Shown one piece after another: positions 9,401-16,780 of a DNA stretch of 64,000 bases. The stretch comes from Streptomyces sp. DSM 15324 (GTDB taxonomy: Bacteria; Actinomycetota; Actinomycetes; Streptomycetales; Streptomycetaceae): positions 62,001-126,000 of the forward strand of contig NZ_KQ949033.1 of assembly GCF_001514285.1 (NCBI RefSeq), in the 5' to 3' direction. The notes under the pieces were generated by a model that worked only from the letters and a program-made list of their open reading frames with translations, did not search any database and had not been told where the DNA came from. Every line of letters begins with the position of its first letter. Within the stretch, counting starts at the first letter, position 1. The position numbers and the translations under genes are program-made.

Positions 9401-9879
9401 GTGCGCATCTCCGTCAATCGCGCGGCCTCCGGCGCGGCCCAGCTCTCGTCCGCGTGCTCGGCGTAGGCGGGGCCCTGCCACCAGCCGAGGGCCTCGGCGA
9501 GCAGGGCGCGCGCCTCCTCGGCCGGCGCCCGGCGGGCCCGGCCCACCTGAACCTCGAAGTGCCAGGCGTCCACGGCGTCCTGGGGCAGCCGCAGGGCGTA
9601 ACCGGGCGGGGCGGTGACCAGGACGGTGGCCGGGGTGCGGGGCGGCCGTGCGGGCTCCAGGGCGCGCCGCAGGTGGGAGATGTAGGTGTGCAGGGACACG
9701 GTGGCCTTGGCGGGCGGTTCGCCGCGCCACAGGGCGTCGGTCAGGCGGTCCACCGGTACGACGCTGCCCCGGGCCGCGGTCAGCAGCGCCAGCACGGCCC
9801 GTTGCCGGGGCGCGCCCAACCCGGCCGGTGCGCCTCCGACTTCGGCACCCAGCGAACCCAGGACTCGAATACGCAGCAC
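6439..9879 (-). CDS. Giant SARP-type regulator: OmpR-like HTH, BTAD, AAA ATPase, TPR-like C terminus
   Basis: 1146 residues. Order: winged-helix DNA-binding domain of SARP type (about 15-95), bacterial transcriptional activation domain (about 100-245), a Pro/Ala-rich linker (about 256-307), then an ATPase with Walker A GEAGAGKS near 337-344 and Walker B-like VVLEDLHRAD, then a long helical TPR-like region to the end. It lacks the LuxR HTH seen in LAL regulators. The GTG start at 9879 has no good ribosome-binding site but lies 8 nt after a TAGATT -10 box, so it is probably translated from a leaderless mRNA. The direct-repeat array at 9934-9975 is its likely binding site. Target genes are unknown; the divergent hemerythrin pair is the nearest candidate. 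Confidence 0.92.
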   Translation of the reverse strand: MLRIRVLGSLGAEVGGAPAGLGAPRQRAVLALLTAARGSVVPVDRLTDALWRGEPPAKATVSLHTYISHLRRALEPARPPRTPATVLVTAPPGYALRLPQDAVDAWHFEVQVGRARRAPAEEARALLAEALGWWQGPAYAEHADESWAAPEAARLTEMRTEARELAAAADLRTGRAPETVPAAEVLVRENPLREEGWRLLALAHWALGRQADALTTLRRASRVLREELGCDPGPALTELERAVLGRRLDLLHEAVPPPMTPPAPDAAQPGPPAVRRPPAAPVPAPALPAPTTPLPSPASPALRPGSAPFVGRVQELGALEAAAGSARYGGGVVLVSGEAGAGKSALLERFVGGLRAEGWAVVVGRCPEYEGAPPAWAWVEALGALARDLPPARPAELDVLLREPARTAAATRDEATAGRFRMHRAFAAWLRAAAGAAPLAVVLEDLHRADGETLALLEAAAAVTGVPLLTVASYRPAEVREHLVKTLAQLAPGAPHRIVLRGLPPADVATVVHAVCGEPVDARTVAALAERTGGNPFYVLESARLLAGEGALVAVSEVPQGVRDVLRRRLALLPEGARAAVRLTAAVGLEAEVALLLDAADADEDAVLEGLDAALAADLLTEPGPGRVRFVHALVRDTVYTDLSGVRRARLHGRIARVLRRHRPDDLAALAHHFARSGSPADAPLAVDYALRAAEVAERRYAHDIAVDLLQQAIDVHTTAVHEPHGRLERTVGLLVRLLGAQIRAGSTEAARRTRQRAVELAEQADRGDLVAAVYGAWTEPSGWRSRLEGPYDRTSLARLERLAADPGLDDATRGRVLHVLVDAVAAEDPPRALDAARTQLRLARQGDDPRLLAAALMTSARLLPNELQGTARGPLVAELRELARAHDLPAYRWICEHLDGMTAATLNDPDTLRRRTADGLALARRYGMLWAQGLGAAASAMLATVAGRFDAAEAGYAEADGLLQRVGAHHATGLRTLGLITVRCAQGRFTEVERMIRSVYDFAGPSVGVLLALVLTRLGRPDEAAEARFPAEPVADQLYGIELDFRSQLAVLRADHATAAALIERMLPIRGQLAGAAGTAYASRPLAHALGDLHRLLGEDRSAAGHYALAARTAEAWRSPHLAADARRAAADLEAARAARPTVVP

Positions 9880-9887
9880 GCCGCGGG

Positions 9888-9919
9888 AATCTACCCCAGC
9901 CGTGGCTCGGTCCCGTCAA
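9888..9919 (-). promoter_or_regulatory. Candidate promoter of the giant SARP gene (leaderless)
   Basis: Reading the minus strand, TTGACG (9919-9914) and TAGATT (9893-9888) resemble -35 and -10 boxes, with a long 20-nt spacer. The first transcribed base would fall at or next to the GTG start at 9879. The wide spacer weakens the -35 call and fits an activator-dependent promoter. Confidence 0.45.
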
Positions 9920-9933
9920 CAGACGATAAACGC

Positions 9934-9975
9934 GCCGAGCGGACGCCAAGCGGGGGCCAAGCGGATGCCAAGCGG
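9934..9975. promoter_or_regulatory. Four direct repeats with exact 11-bp period (SARP-type operator)
   Basis: GCCAAGCGG starts at 9945, 9956 and 9967, and GCCGAGCGG at 9934, each exactly 11 bp apart. SARP activators are known to bind heptamer direct repeats separated by 4 bp, which is an 11-bp period. The array sits in the intergenic region between the giant SARP gene and the divergent hemerythrin gene, so it could serve either or both promoters. Confidence 0.72.
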
Positions 9976-10027
9976 CGGCGGGAGCCTGGGAAGCCGTTGC
10001 CGGTACCCGAGCGTTGGAGCCCCGAGC

Positions 10028-10720
10028 GTGTCCCCCAGCAGTACGACTGACGAACTTCCCCGGGCCGAGCGGCCGTACACCCACGAGATGGTCGTGGTCC
10101 ACCGTGTCTTCCGCCGTGAGTCGGCGCTGCTGCCCCGGCTGGTGCGCGCGGTGCCGGACGGCGGCACGGTCCGCGCGGCGCGGGTCGCCGGGCATCTGCG
10201 CGAGTACGTGGACGGCCTGCACCACCATCACGCGCTGGAGGACGAGTTGGTCTGGCCCTTGCTGCACGCCCGGGCCGCCCGGGACGGCGCGCTCGTCGAC
10301 CGGATGGAGGAGCAGCACCGGCGCATCGACGCCACCCTGGGGGCGGTCGCCGAGTGGGCGCCGGTCTGGGAGCGGGCGGCCGACCGCATCGCGGGCGAGG
10401 AACTGGCCCTGGCGCTGGACGCGCACCGGATCGTGCTGCTGGAGCACCTCGACGACGAGGAGAGGTCGGTGCTCCCGCTGGTCGCGGAGCATCTGTCGGT
10501 CGCCGAGTGGGATCTGGTCGGCACGCGGGGTCTGGAGCGGATACCGAGGAACAAGCTGTTCATCGCCCTCGGCGCGCTGCTGGAGGAGGCGACGCCGCAG
10601 GAGCGGCGCTTCTTCCTCGGCAAGGCCCCGCTGCTCGGCCGGCTGCTGTGGGCGGCGGTCGGCAGGCGCCAGTACGCCGCCGCCGTCCGCACGCTGCGCG
10701 GTCCGCTGGAAGGGCGGTAG
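10028..10720 (+). CDS. Hemerythrin-like HHE domain protein
   Basis: 230 residues, cytosolic. The helical bundle shows the His/Glu ligands of a non-haem di-iron site: YTHEMVVVHRVFRRE, YVDGLHHHHALEDELVWP, EEQHRRIDAT and LLEHLDDEERSVLP. Such proteins bind O2, NO or iron. The GTG start at 10028 is preceded by GGAG at about 8-nt spacing; frames further upstream would run across the repeat array and are rejected. The gene is followed after 4 bp by a flavin-barrel protein gene, forming a two-gene redox-type unit divergent from the giant SARP gene. Confidence 0.85.
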   Translation: MSPSSTTDELPRAERPYTHEMVVVHRVFRRESALLPRLVRAVPDGGTVRAARVAGHLREYVDGLHHHHALEDELVWPLLHARAARDGALVDRMEEQHRRIDATLGAVAEWAPVWERAADRIAGEELALALDAHRIVLLEHLDDEERSVLPLVAEHLSVAEWDLVGTRGLERIPRNKLFIALGALLEEATPQERRFFLGKAPLLGRLLWAAVGRRQYAAAVRTLRGPLEGR

Positions 10721-10724
10721 GGAC

Positions 10725-11639
10725 ATGGCCGTACTCGACTCCGCCCCGCTCGACGTCCTGGACGCCTACCGCACCTGCGAGTTCGTCACGCTCGCCAAGG
10801 ACGGCACACCGCTGGTCTGGCCGACGGCGGTCCGCCGGCGCCCGGACGGGACGCTGCTGCTGTCCACGTCCCTGGCGTTCGCGCAGAAGGCGCTGAACAT
10901 CCGCCGTGACGGGCGGGTGGCGCTGTTGTTCTCCGATCCGACCGGCAGCGGTCTCGACGCCCCTGTGGAGCTGTTCGTCGGGGGCCGGGCCGAGTGCCCG
11001 GACGAGATCAGGACGGGGCCGCAGGGCGCCGAGGACTACTGGCGGATGCTCTTCGAGCGGCAGCCGCACAGCCGCGCGTACCTGTCGGTGCCGTTGCGCC
11101 GGACGATGGCCTGGTACTACCTGCGGCTGCTGATCACGGTGACGCCGCACCAGGTGGTCGTACGGGAGCCGTTCGTGCCGCCGCCGGTGGGCTCGCCGGT
11201 GCCCGGCGGTCTGCCGGGGGCCGACCGGCTCGCCCGGTACGCGAGCACGGTGCTGGCCGCGCGGGACGCCTCGGGGGCGCCGGTGCTGGCGCGGACCCGG
11301 CCGGTTCCGGCGGACGGCGGTTTCGCCGTGGCGGTGCCCGCGGACTGCGCCGCCGCCCCCGGTCCGGCCTCGCTGCTGGTGCACCGGCACGACGAGAAGA
11401 TCAACCATATGCAGAACGCCCTGGTGCGGGGCGAGTTGAGGAGATCGGGAGGGTCCTGGCTGCTGGTGCCGGAGCGGGTGGTGGAGCCGATGGGGTCGGG
11501 GCGGCCCACCGACGCGTTCAAGGTGCTGGGCCACACGCGGCGGGCCACGGCCCGCTACCTTCAGCGGCGCGGACTGGCGCAACCGCCCGTCCAGTGGGCG
11601 GCGTTCAAGGCACTGGTGGCGCAGGTCAAGGGCCGCTGA
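10725..11639 (+). CDS. Pyridoxamine-phosphate-oxidase-like (FMN split-barrel) protein
   Basis: 304 residues. The first half reads as a split beta-barrel flavin-binding domain (EFVTLAKDGTPLVWPTAVRRRPDGTLLLST, then ALNIRRDGRVALLFSDPTG, VELFVGGRAE), comparable to F420/FMN-dependent general-stress proteins. The second half (from about residue 170) is a less clear extension with a conserved-looking HDEKINHMQNALVRGEL stretch. It starts 4 bp after the hemerythrin gene behind a short GGGAC. Co-transcription with a di-iron protein suggests a shared redox role (inference). Its 3' end overlaps the convergent TetR gene by 14 bp. Confidence 0.75.
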   Translation: MAVLDSAPLDVLDAYRTCEFVTLAKDGTPLVWPTAVRRRPDGTLLLSTSLAFAQKALNIRRDGRVALLFSDPTGSGLDAPVELFVGGRAECPDEIRTGPQGAEDYWRMLFERQPHSRAYLSVPLRRTMAWYYLRLLITVTPHQVVVREPFVPPPVGSPVPGGLPGADRLARYASTVLAARDASGAPVLARTRPVPADGGFAVAVPADCAAAPGPASLLVHRHDEKINHMQNALVRGELRRSGGSWLLVPERVVEPMGSGRPTDAFKVLGHTRRATARYLQRRGLAQPPVQWAAFKALVAQVKGR

Positions 11640-12228
11640 CCCGCACCAGCCCGGCGACATGGGCGGTGACCATGTCGAGGACGTCCGTCCCGGCGGCCGC
11701 CTCGCCGAGGACCAGGTAGTTGAGGGTCAGCCCGTCGGTCATCGCGGCCAGGTAGCGGGCCAGGACCGGTACGGGGACGCCGAGTTCGAGGTCCATGCCC
11801 CGGCACAGCTCCCCGATGAGCTCGGCGTAGGCCTCCTCGTAGAGCTCGTACTGCCGGCGGGCCAGGTGGGCGAAGCCGGGCTCGCGCAGGGCGTACTGGG
11901 TGAGTTCGTAGGTCAGCATGTGCTCGTCGGGGTGGGCGCGGACGTGGTCCCAGTACGCCTGGAACCCGGCCCGGACCGTCTCCCCGAGGGTGGCCCTGGG
12001 CGAGAGCGCCTCCTTCACGACGCTCACCGAGTGGGCGGTGAGCGTCGTGATGACCGACTCGACGAGGGCCTGCTTGGAGTCGAAGCAGTAGTGGAAGACG
12101 CTGAGCGACACCCCGGCCTCGGCGGCGATGGACCGGGTGGTCGTCCTGGGGACGCCGTCCCGGGCCATCGCCCTGATCGCCGCTTCCGTCAGCTGTCTGC
12201 GCCGCTGCGCCGACGGCATCCGTGCCAT
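11626..12228 (-). CDS. TetR-family transcriptional regulator
   Basis: 200 residues. The N-terminal HTH is clear (RRRQLTEAAIRAMARDGV, TTRSIAAEAGVSLSVFHYCFDSKQAL), followed by a helical ligand domain. ATG start at 12228 with GGGGGA five bases upstream. It lies 22 bp after the stop of the dipeptidase-like gene on the same strand and may be co-transcribed with it. Its operator is not obvious locally; the palindrome at 14526-14543 upstream of the epimerase gene is one candidate. Confidence 0.9.
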   Translation of the reverse strand: MARMPSAQRRRQLTEAAIRAMARDGVPRTTTRSIAAEAGVSLSVFHYCFDSKQALVESVITTLTAHSVSVVKEALSPRATLGETVRAGFQAYWDHVRAHPDEHMLTYELTQYALREPGFAHLARRQYELYEEAYAELIGELCRGMDLELGVPVPVLARYLAAMTDGLTLNYLVLGEAAAGTDVLDMVTAHVAGLVRVSGP

Positions 12229-12250
12229 GCCGGTCCCCCGTTGTCGTCCG

Positions 12251-14305
12251 TCAGGCGCTGTGCACGCCCACCTCGTACAGCGAGTATCCCCAGTCGGTGC
12301 CGCGGTCCAGCCCGTGGACCCGGACGTAGCGGGCGGGGGTGCCGGTGAACGTGGCCGTGTCCAGGCCTCCGTCGCCGGAGGTGGTGGACCAGGCGGTCGT
12401 CCAGGTGGTGCCGTCCGTGGAGAGCTCGATGCGGTACGACTTACCGTAGGCGCGCTCCCAGGCCAGGGTGACGCGGGAGACCAGGTGGGTGGAGCCGAGG
12501 TCGACCTGCCAGGACTGGTCGTCGCTCCAGTCGCTGGCCCAGCGGGTGGAGTCGTCGCCGTCCGCGGCCCGGCCCGGCTGGTAGCTGGTGAACGGGTTGG
12601 ACTCGGACGAACTGGCCGTGGCCGGCTGTCCCTTGGCCAGGTTGACGGCGGCCTGGTGCTGCTCGGTGGCGCCCCAGGTGTCGAGGTAGGACTCGGCGCC
12701 GCGGAAGAGGTCGTCGACCACGTCCTGTCCGCCGACCTTGCGGATGTCCTCGATCCAGTCGGGGATCATGCCGACGTGGGCCGCGCCGTCGGTGTTGAAG
12801 TCGAAGGTGCGGGAGCCGGTGGTCTGCTTGTCGATGACCGAGCCGCCGTCGACGCTCTTGAAGGGGTACGTCACCTTGTTCGCGACGGCGGCGCCGCGCG
12901 GGGCGGGGTGGTCGCCGATGCCGTTGAAGTCGGTGCCGAAGCCGTAGCCGACGCCGTACTTGTCGCGCAGCGCCTCGGTACGCCTGGCCTCGGCGACGAA
13001 GGCGGTGGAGCCGTGCATGTACTGGGCGACGAAACCACCGAGGGAGTAGACCCGCTCGGTCCAGTTGAGGTCCATCCAGCTGTGCGAGGAGAGGGCGCCC
13101 GGGTAGCCGGCGGCCTCGAAGATGTCCAGTGCCTGGCCGGCGGCCTTGACGCTCATGTGGTCGATCTCGAGCATCATCTTGCGCTTCATCATCCCGCGTA
13201 CGGCGTACTCGCCGAGGGAGGTGAGTCCGCGGGTGTTGCACTGGGCGTTCTTGTCGTACTCGGGGACCTCGGTGCCCGCCGGCAGGTCGGCCTCGGCGGC
13301 GGAGGCGGCGGTGCCGATGGGGTTGTCGTGCATCGCGGTGGTGCACTTCTCGGTCTGCCAGAAGGTGCCGGTCGACAGGAACTGCCCGACGTTGATGGCG
13401 GTGCCCAGGCCGCCCTCGTCGAAGCGGACGCCGCACAGCGCGTTGTCGAACTTGTGGCAGAGGAACATGCTGCGCACGCCGAGGGAGTACAGCTCGTCGA
13501 GACCCTTGTCGATGTCGGCCTTGCTGCACTGGGCGATGTCGAAGATCTGCTTGCAGCCGAACGGCTCGGAGGTCTCGACGCCGAGGATCACGGCCAGCTT
13601 GCCCGCCTTGATGACCTGACGCGCCTGCTGGCTGTCGGTGACGATGCGGAACCAGCCCTTGCCGGTGCCGCCGTACATCGTGTCGATGTAGGCCTGGAGG
13701 TCGTAGGTCAGCTTCGCCTGGAGCCGGATCGAGGTCATCTCGTCGCAGCTGCGGTCCTTGAAGGGGTAGACGGAGCAGATCATGCCGTTGGTGACCAGGT
13801 CGTTGACCAGCACCCGCTGCCCGCCGCGCCAGGCGCGCTCCACCCAGGCGTAGTAGTTCGCCTGGTGGGTCATGGAGTCGTACGCCGGCCAGTCCGCGAA
13901 GGTCGGCCAGCCGGCCGGGTCGTGCTTCCCGTCACCGCCGTGGGTGATGTAGTCGAAGAGCGCGAGGGTGCCGTCGGGGTAGTGCTCGGGACAGTCCTTG
14001 AGCGCGTCGGCGACCCCGGACTCGGAGAACACCTTGCCGCAGATGAGCCGGCCGCCGAAGGCCTCGTTGGAGAACAGGTGGTTGTGCGCGTCGACGAACC
14101 CGCGCACCTTCCCGGCGGAGTCGGTGCCGGTGAAGGGCTCGCCGGTCACGTTGATCCCGGAGTCCGGGGACGGCCGGGAGGCGGGCGTCCACCAGTCGGT
14201 CCCGGCCGCCGAACTCTGCACGGGGCCGAGGATCGAGGCGAGCACGAGAAGGAGCAGCGAGACGACGGTGACGTCGCGGCGTCTGCGGTACGGGCGTCCG
14301 GTCAT
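12251..14305 (-). CDS. Secreted membrane-dipeptidase-like metalloprotein with C-terminal F5/8 type C domain
   Basis: About 684 residues. N-terminal basic YRRRRDV plus hydrophobic VVSLLLLVLASILG mark a signal peptide. The catalytic part begins at VDAHNHLFSN (H74, H76), a metal-binding motif of amidohydrolase/M19 dipeptidase-type barrels; MMLEIDHMS and GALSSHSWMD could carry further ligands, and GTDFNGIG the final Asp. From about residue 545 the sequence (LAKGQPATASS, RAADGDDSTRWAS, VRVHGLD) is a galactose-binding-like F5/8 type C (CBM32-like) domain. Start ATG 14305; GTG 14311 is possible and better spaced to AGGG. Substrate unknown: a cell-wall or glycan-bound peptide is plausible. Confidence 0.8.
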   Translation of the reverse strand: MTGRPYRRRRDVTVVSLLLLVLASILGPVQSSAAGTDWWTPASRPSPDSGINVTGEPFTGTDSAGKVRGFVDAHNHLFSNEAFGGRLICGKVFSESGVADALKDCPEHYPDGTLALFDYITHGGDGKHDPAGWPTFADWPAYDSMTHQANYYAWVERAWRGGQRVLVNDLVTNGMICSVYPFKDRSCDEMTSIRLQAKLTYDLQAYIDTMYGGTGKGWFRIVTDSQQARQVIKAGKLAVILGVETSEPFGCKQIFDIAQCSKADIDKGLDELYSLGVRSMFLCHKFDNALCGVRFDEGGLGTAINVGQFLSTGTFWQTEKCTTAMHDNPIGTAASAAEADLPAGTEVPEYDKNAQCNTRGLTSLGEYAVRGMMKRKMMLEIDHMSVKAAGQALDIFEAAGYPGALSSHSWMDLNWTERVYSLGGFVAQYMHGSTAFVAEARRTEALRDKYGVGYGFGTDFNGIGDHPAPRGAAVANKVTYPFKSVDGGSVIDKQTTGSRTFDFNTDGAAHVGMIPDWIEDIRKVGGQDVVDDLFRGAESYLDTWGATEQHQAAVNLAKGQPATASSSESNPFTSYQPGRAADGDDSTRWASDWSDDQSWQVDLGSTHLVSRVTLAWERAYGKSYRIELSTDGTTWTTAWSTTSGDGGLDTATFTGTPARYVRVHGLDRGTDWGYSLYEVGVHSA

Positions 14306-14525
14306 GGTCACAGCCCACGTCCCTCGGTCGACGGGTCGCGCGGTCGACGAGAGGGCGCTTTGATCGCCCTTGGGGTTGTCATGACCGACGCAAGATAGTG
14401 GGTCGAGAATGCGGAGTCCGCCGTTGCGAGTCAATAGTCCGGGACGCTTGACCTGATGAGCGGGGAGAAGTGGTGCCGGAGAGGAACTCCGTACCGATGG
14501 ACAACAGTTGAACAATCGGACGCGC

Positions 14526-14554
14526 TTTTGAACGCGTTCAAAACAGAGTAGGCT
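14526..14554 (+). promoter_or_regulatory. 18-bp palindromic operator overlapping the epimerase-gene promoter
   Basis: TTTTGAACGCGTTCAAAA at 14526-14543 is a perfect palindrome. TTTTGA at its left end and TAGGCT at 14549-14554 are 17 bp apart and read as weak -35/-10 boxes, so a bound dimer would cover the promoter. The form resembles TetR-family operators. The gene start is 30 bp past the -10. Confidence 0.65.
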
Positions 14555-14583
14555 CCCTGACATACGGTGAGGGGAGCCTGCTC

Positions 14584-15537
14584 GTGAAGTTCGTGGTGCC
14601 CGGGGGGACCGGGCAAGTGGGAAACGTGGTGCGCCGGGCCCTGACGGCGGGCGGGCACGAGGTCGTCGTGCTGAGCCGGCGGCCGTCCGGGCCGGGCGAG
14701 GTCCCGTGGGACGGGCGGACCCCGGGGGCCTGGTCCGAGGAGATCGACGGCAGTGACGTCGTGCTCAACCTGGCCGGTCGCAGCGTCAGTTGCCGCTACA
14801 CCCCGGAGAACCTCAAGGCCATGATGGATTCCCGGGTGGACTCCGCGCGGGTCGTGGGCGAGGCGATCGCCGCCGCCGCCCGGCCGCCGAAGGTCTGGCT
14901 CCAGATGAGCACCGCCACGATCTACACCCACCGCTTCGACGCTGCCCACGACGAGGACACCGGGGTGATCGGCGGTCACGAGACCGGCGTGCCGGGCTAC
15001 TGGGCCTACAGCGTCGGCATCGCCACCGCCTGGGAACGCGAACTGGAGACGGCCGCCACCCCGCACACCCGCAAGGTGGCGCTGCGCTCCGCGATGGTGA
15101 TGAGCCCCGACCGGGGCGGGGTGTTCGACGTCATGTCCTGGCTGGCCCGGCTGGGTCTGGGCGGACCGGTGGCGGGCGGCGCCCAGTACGTGTCGTGGAT
15201 CCACGACCGGGACTTCGTACGCGCCGTGGAGTTCCTCGTCGCGCGCGACGACCTCGCCGGACCGGTGAACCTCGCCGCGCCCGCGCCGCTGCCGCAGCGC
15301 GCGTTCATGCGGGCGCTGCGCTCCGCATGGGGCGTCCCGGTGGGGCTCCCGGCGACGAAGTGGATGGCGGAGCTGGGCGCCCTCGCCCTGCGCTCGGACA
15401 CCGAACTGCTCCTGAAGAGCCGGCGGGTCGCCCCAGGGCGGCTGCTCGCCGCGGGCTTCACCTTCGAGCACCCGCACTGGCCGGGGGCCGCCGAGGATCT
15501 CGTACGGCGTCGCCGGCACCGCCCGCCCACGCCGTGA
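14584..15537 (+). CDS. TIGR01777-type NAD(P)-binding epimerase/reductase
   Basis: 317 residues, extended-SDR fold. The nucleotide-binding loop VVPGGTGQVGNVV is at the N terminus, LNLAGRSVSCRY and MSTATIYTH follow, and the DUF1731-like C-terminal region contains LLKSRRVAPGRLLAAGF. This family (SulA/YfcH-like) has no defined substrate. GTG start at 14584 with GGGGAG upstream. It is a single gene transcribed from the palindrome-bearing promoter, so it is probably repressed until a small ligand is bound (inference). Confidence 0.87.
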   Translation: MKFVVPGGTGQVGNVVRRALTAGGHEVVVLSRRPSGPGEVPWDGRTPGAWSEEIDGSDVVLNLAGRSVSCRYTPENLKAMMDSRVDSARVVGEAIAAAARPPKVWLQMSTATIYTHRFDAAHDEDTGVIGGHETGVPGYWAYSVGIATAWERELETAATPHTRKVALRSAMVMSPDRGGVFDVMSWLARLGLGGPVAGGAQYVSWIHDRDFVRAVEFLVARDDLAGPVNLAAPAPLPQRAFMRALRSAWGVPVGLPATKWMAELGALALRSDTELLLKSRRVAPGRLLAAGFTFEHPHWPGAAEDLVRRRRHRPPTP

Positions 15538-15714
15538 CCGGGTCACCCGGCGACCGAAGCCCGGACCGCTTCCCCGACCCCGGCCGGGCGGGGACAGCGG
15601 GAAGGGGCCCAGGAGTTCACACGACAGGGCCGTCGATCCGGGCGGCGACGGAGGCGACGGAGGCCCGGCTGGTGGCATCGGCGGGGGTGGTGGACGCGTT
15701 GACGTCTCCTCGGG

Positions 15715-16683
15715 TCAGTCGTGCAGGGCCTCGCGCAGGGTGCCCACGGCGAGGGTGATGGCCGCCTCGGCGGCGCGGGTCGAACGCAGGGCGTTGAGCA
15801 TCACGAAGTCGTGGATGATGCCCTGGTAGCGGACCGCGGTGACGGGCACACCGGCCTGGCGCAGCTTGTTCGCGTAGGCCTCGCCCTCGTCCCGCAGGAC
15901 ATCCGCCTCACCCGTGATCACCAGCGCCGGGGGAAGCCCCCGCAACTGCTCGACGGTGGCCCGCAGCGGAGACGCCGTGATCTGCGCCCGCTCCCCCTCG
16001 TCGGCCGTGTACTGGTCCCAGAACCACTGCATCCCGTCCCGCCGCAGGAAGTAGCCCTCGGCGAACTGGTGGTACGACGCGGTGTCGAAGGACGCGTCGG
16101 TCACCGGGTAGAACAACACCTGCTGCACCAGCGGGACACCACCGCGCTCCTTCGCCATGAGCGTCAGCGCCGCGCTCATGTTCCCGCCCACCGAGTCCCC
16201 CGCCACCGCCATCCGCGAGGCGTCCAGCCCCTTCGAGGCACCCTCCTGAACCACCCACCGCGCCACCGCGAAGTTCTGCTCGATGGCGACGGGGTAGCGC
16301 ACCTCGGGCGACAGGTCGTACTCGGGGAAGACCACGGCGGCCCCGGCACCGACCGCCAGCTCACGCACCAGCCGGTCATGCGTGTGCGCGTTGCCGAACA
16401 CCCACCCCGCACCATGGATGTAGAGGACGACCGGCAGCACCCCCTCGGCACCGGCCGGACGCACGATCCGCACCCGCACGCTCCGCGTCGGACCACCCTC
16501 GACGGTGACCCACTCCTCGTCCACCTCCGGCAGGACGATGTCACCCGACTGCACCTCGTCGACCGCCTTGCGGCCCTCCGCCGGGGGCAGTTCGAAGAGG
16601 TAGGGCGGGTTCGCGGTCGCCTCGGCGAAGGCCGCCGCCTCGGATTCGAGCACCGGCACGACCGGCTCTACGACGTCGGACAT
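15715..16683 (-). CDS. HSL-family alpha/beta-hydrolase (carboxylesterase, family IV)
   Basis: 322 residues, cytosolic. Hallmarks: the oxyanion motif HGAGW at 90-94 (canonical HGGGW with one substitution), nucleophile S164 in GDSVGG, acid D261 in GEADVLRDE and base H291 in IIHDF. Likely hydrolyses short acyl esters. ATG at 16683 with AGGAG seven bases upstream; the frame is open further upstream but without a ribosome-binding site. An AraC-type regulator gene lies 97 bp upstream on the same strand and may control it. Between this gene and the convergent epimerase gene (15538-15714) I see nothing. Confidence 0.9.
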   Translation of the reverse strand: MSDVVEPVVPVLESEAAAFAEATANPPYLFELPPAEGRKAVDEVQSGDIVLPEVDEEWVTVEGGPTRSVRVRIVRPAGAEGVLPVVLYIHGAGWVFGNAHTHDRLVRELAVGAGAAVVFPEYDLSPEVRYPVAIEQNFAVARWVVQEGASKGLDASRMAVAGDSVGGNMSAALTLMAKERGGVPLVQQVLFYPVTDASFDTASYHQFAEGYFLRRDGMQWFWDQYTADEGERAQITASPLRATVEQLRGLPPALVITGEADVLRDEGEAYANKLRQAGVPVTAVRYQGIIHDFVMLNALRSTRAAEAAITLAVGTLREALHD

Positions 16684-16780
16684 GGCATCTCCTGCTGTGT
16701 CTGGATGTGCGTTGCTCTCCTCACGGACGCTAGGACCGCCGGGGCGCCGTACGTTGCCGACGAGCGCACCGGCGGTGTCC

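Noticed and set aside
6424..10050. A 1208-codon open frame on the plus strand opposite the giant SARP gene
   Set aside because: It mirrors the high-GC codon pattern of the minus-strand gene, is Gly/Arg/Gln-rich and has no recognisable domain; the minus strand reads as a clear SARP-AAA protein.
15538..15560. GTGACC-G-GGTCAC inverted repeat after the epimerase gene as a terminator
   Set aside because: The arms are separated by one base and cannot form a stable hairpin loop.
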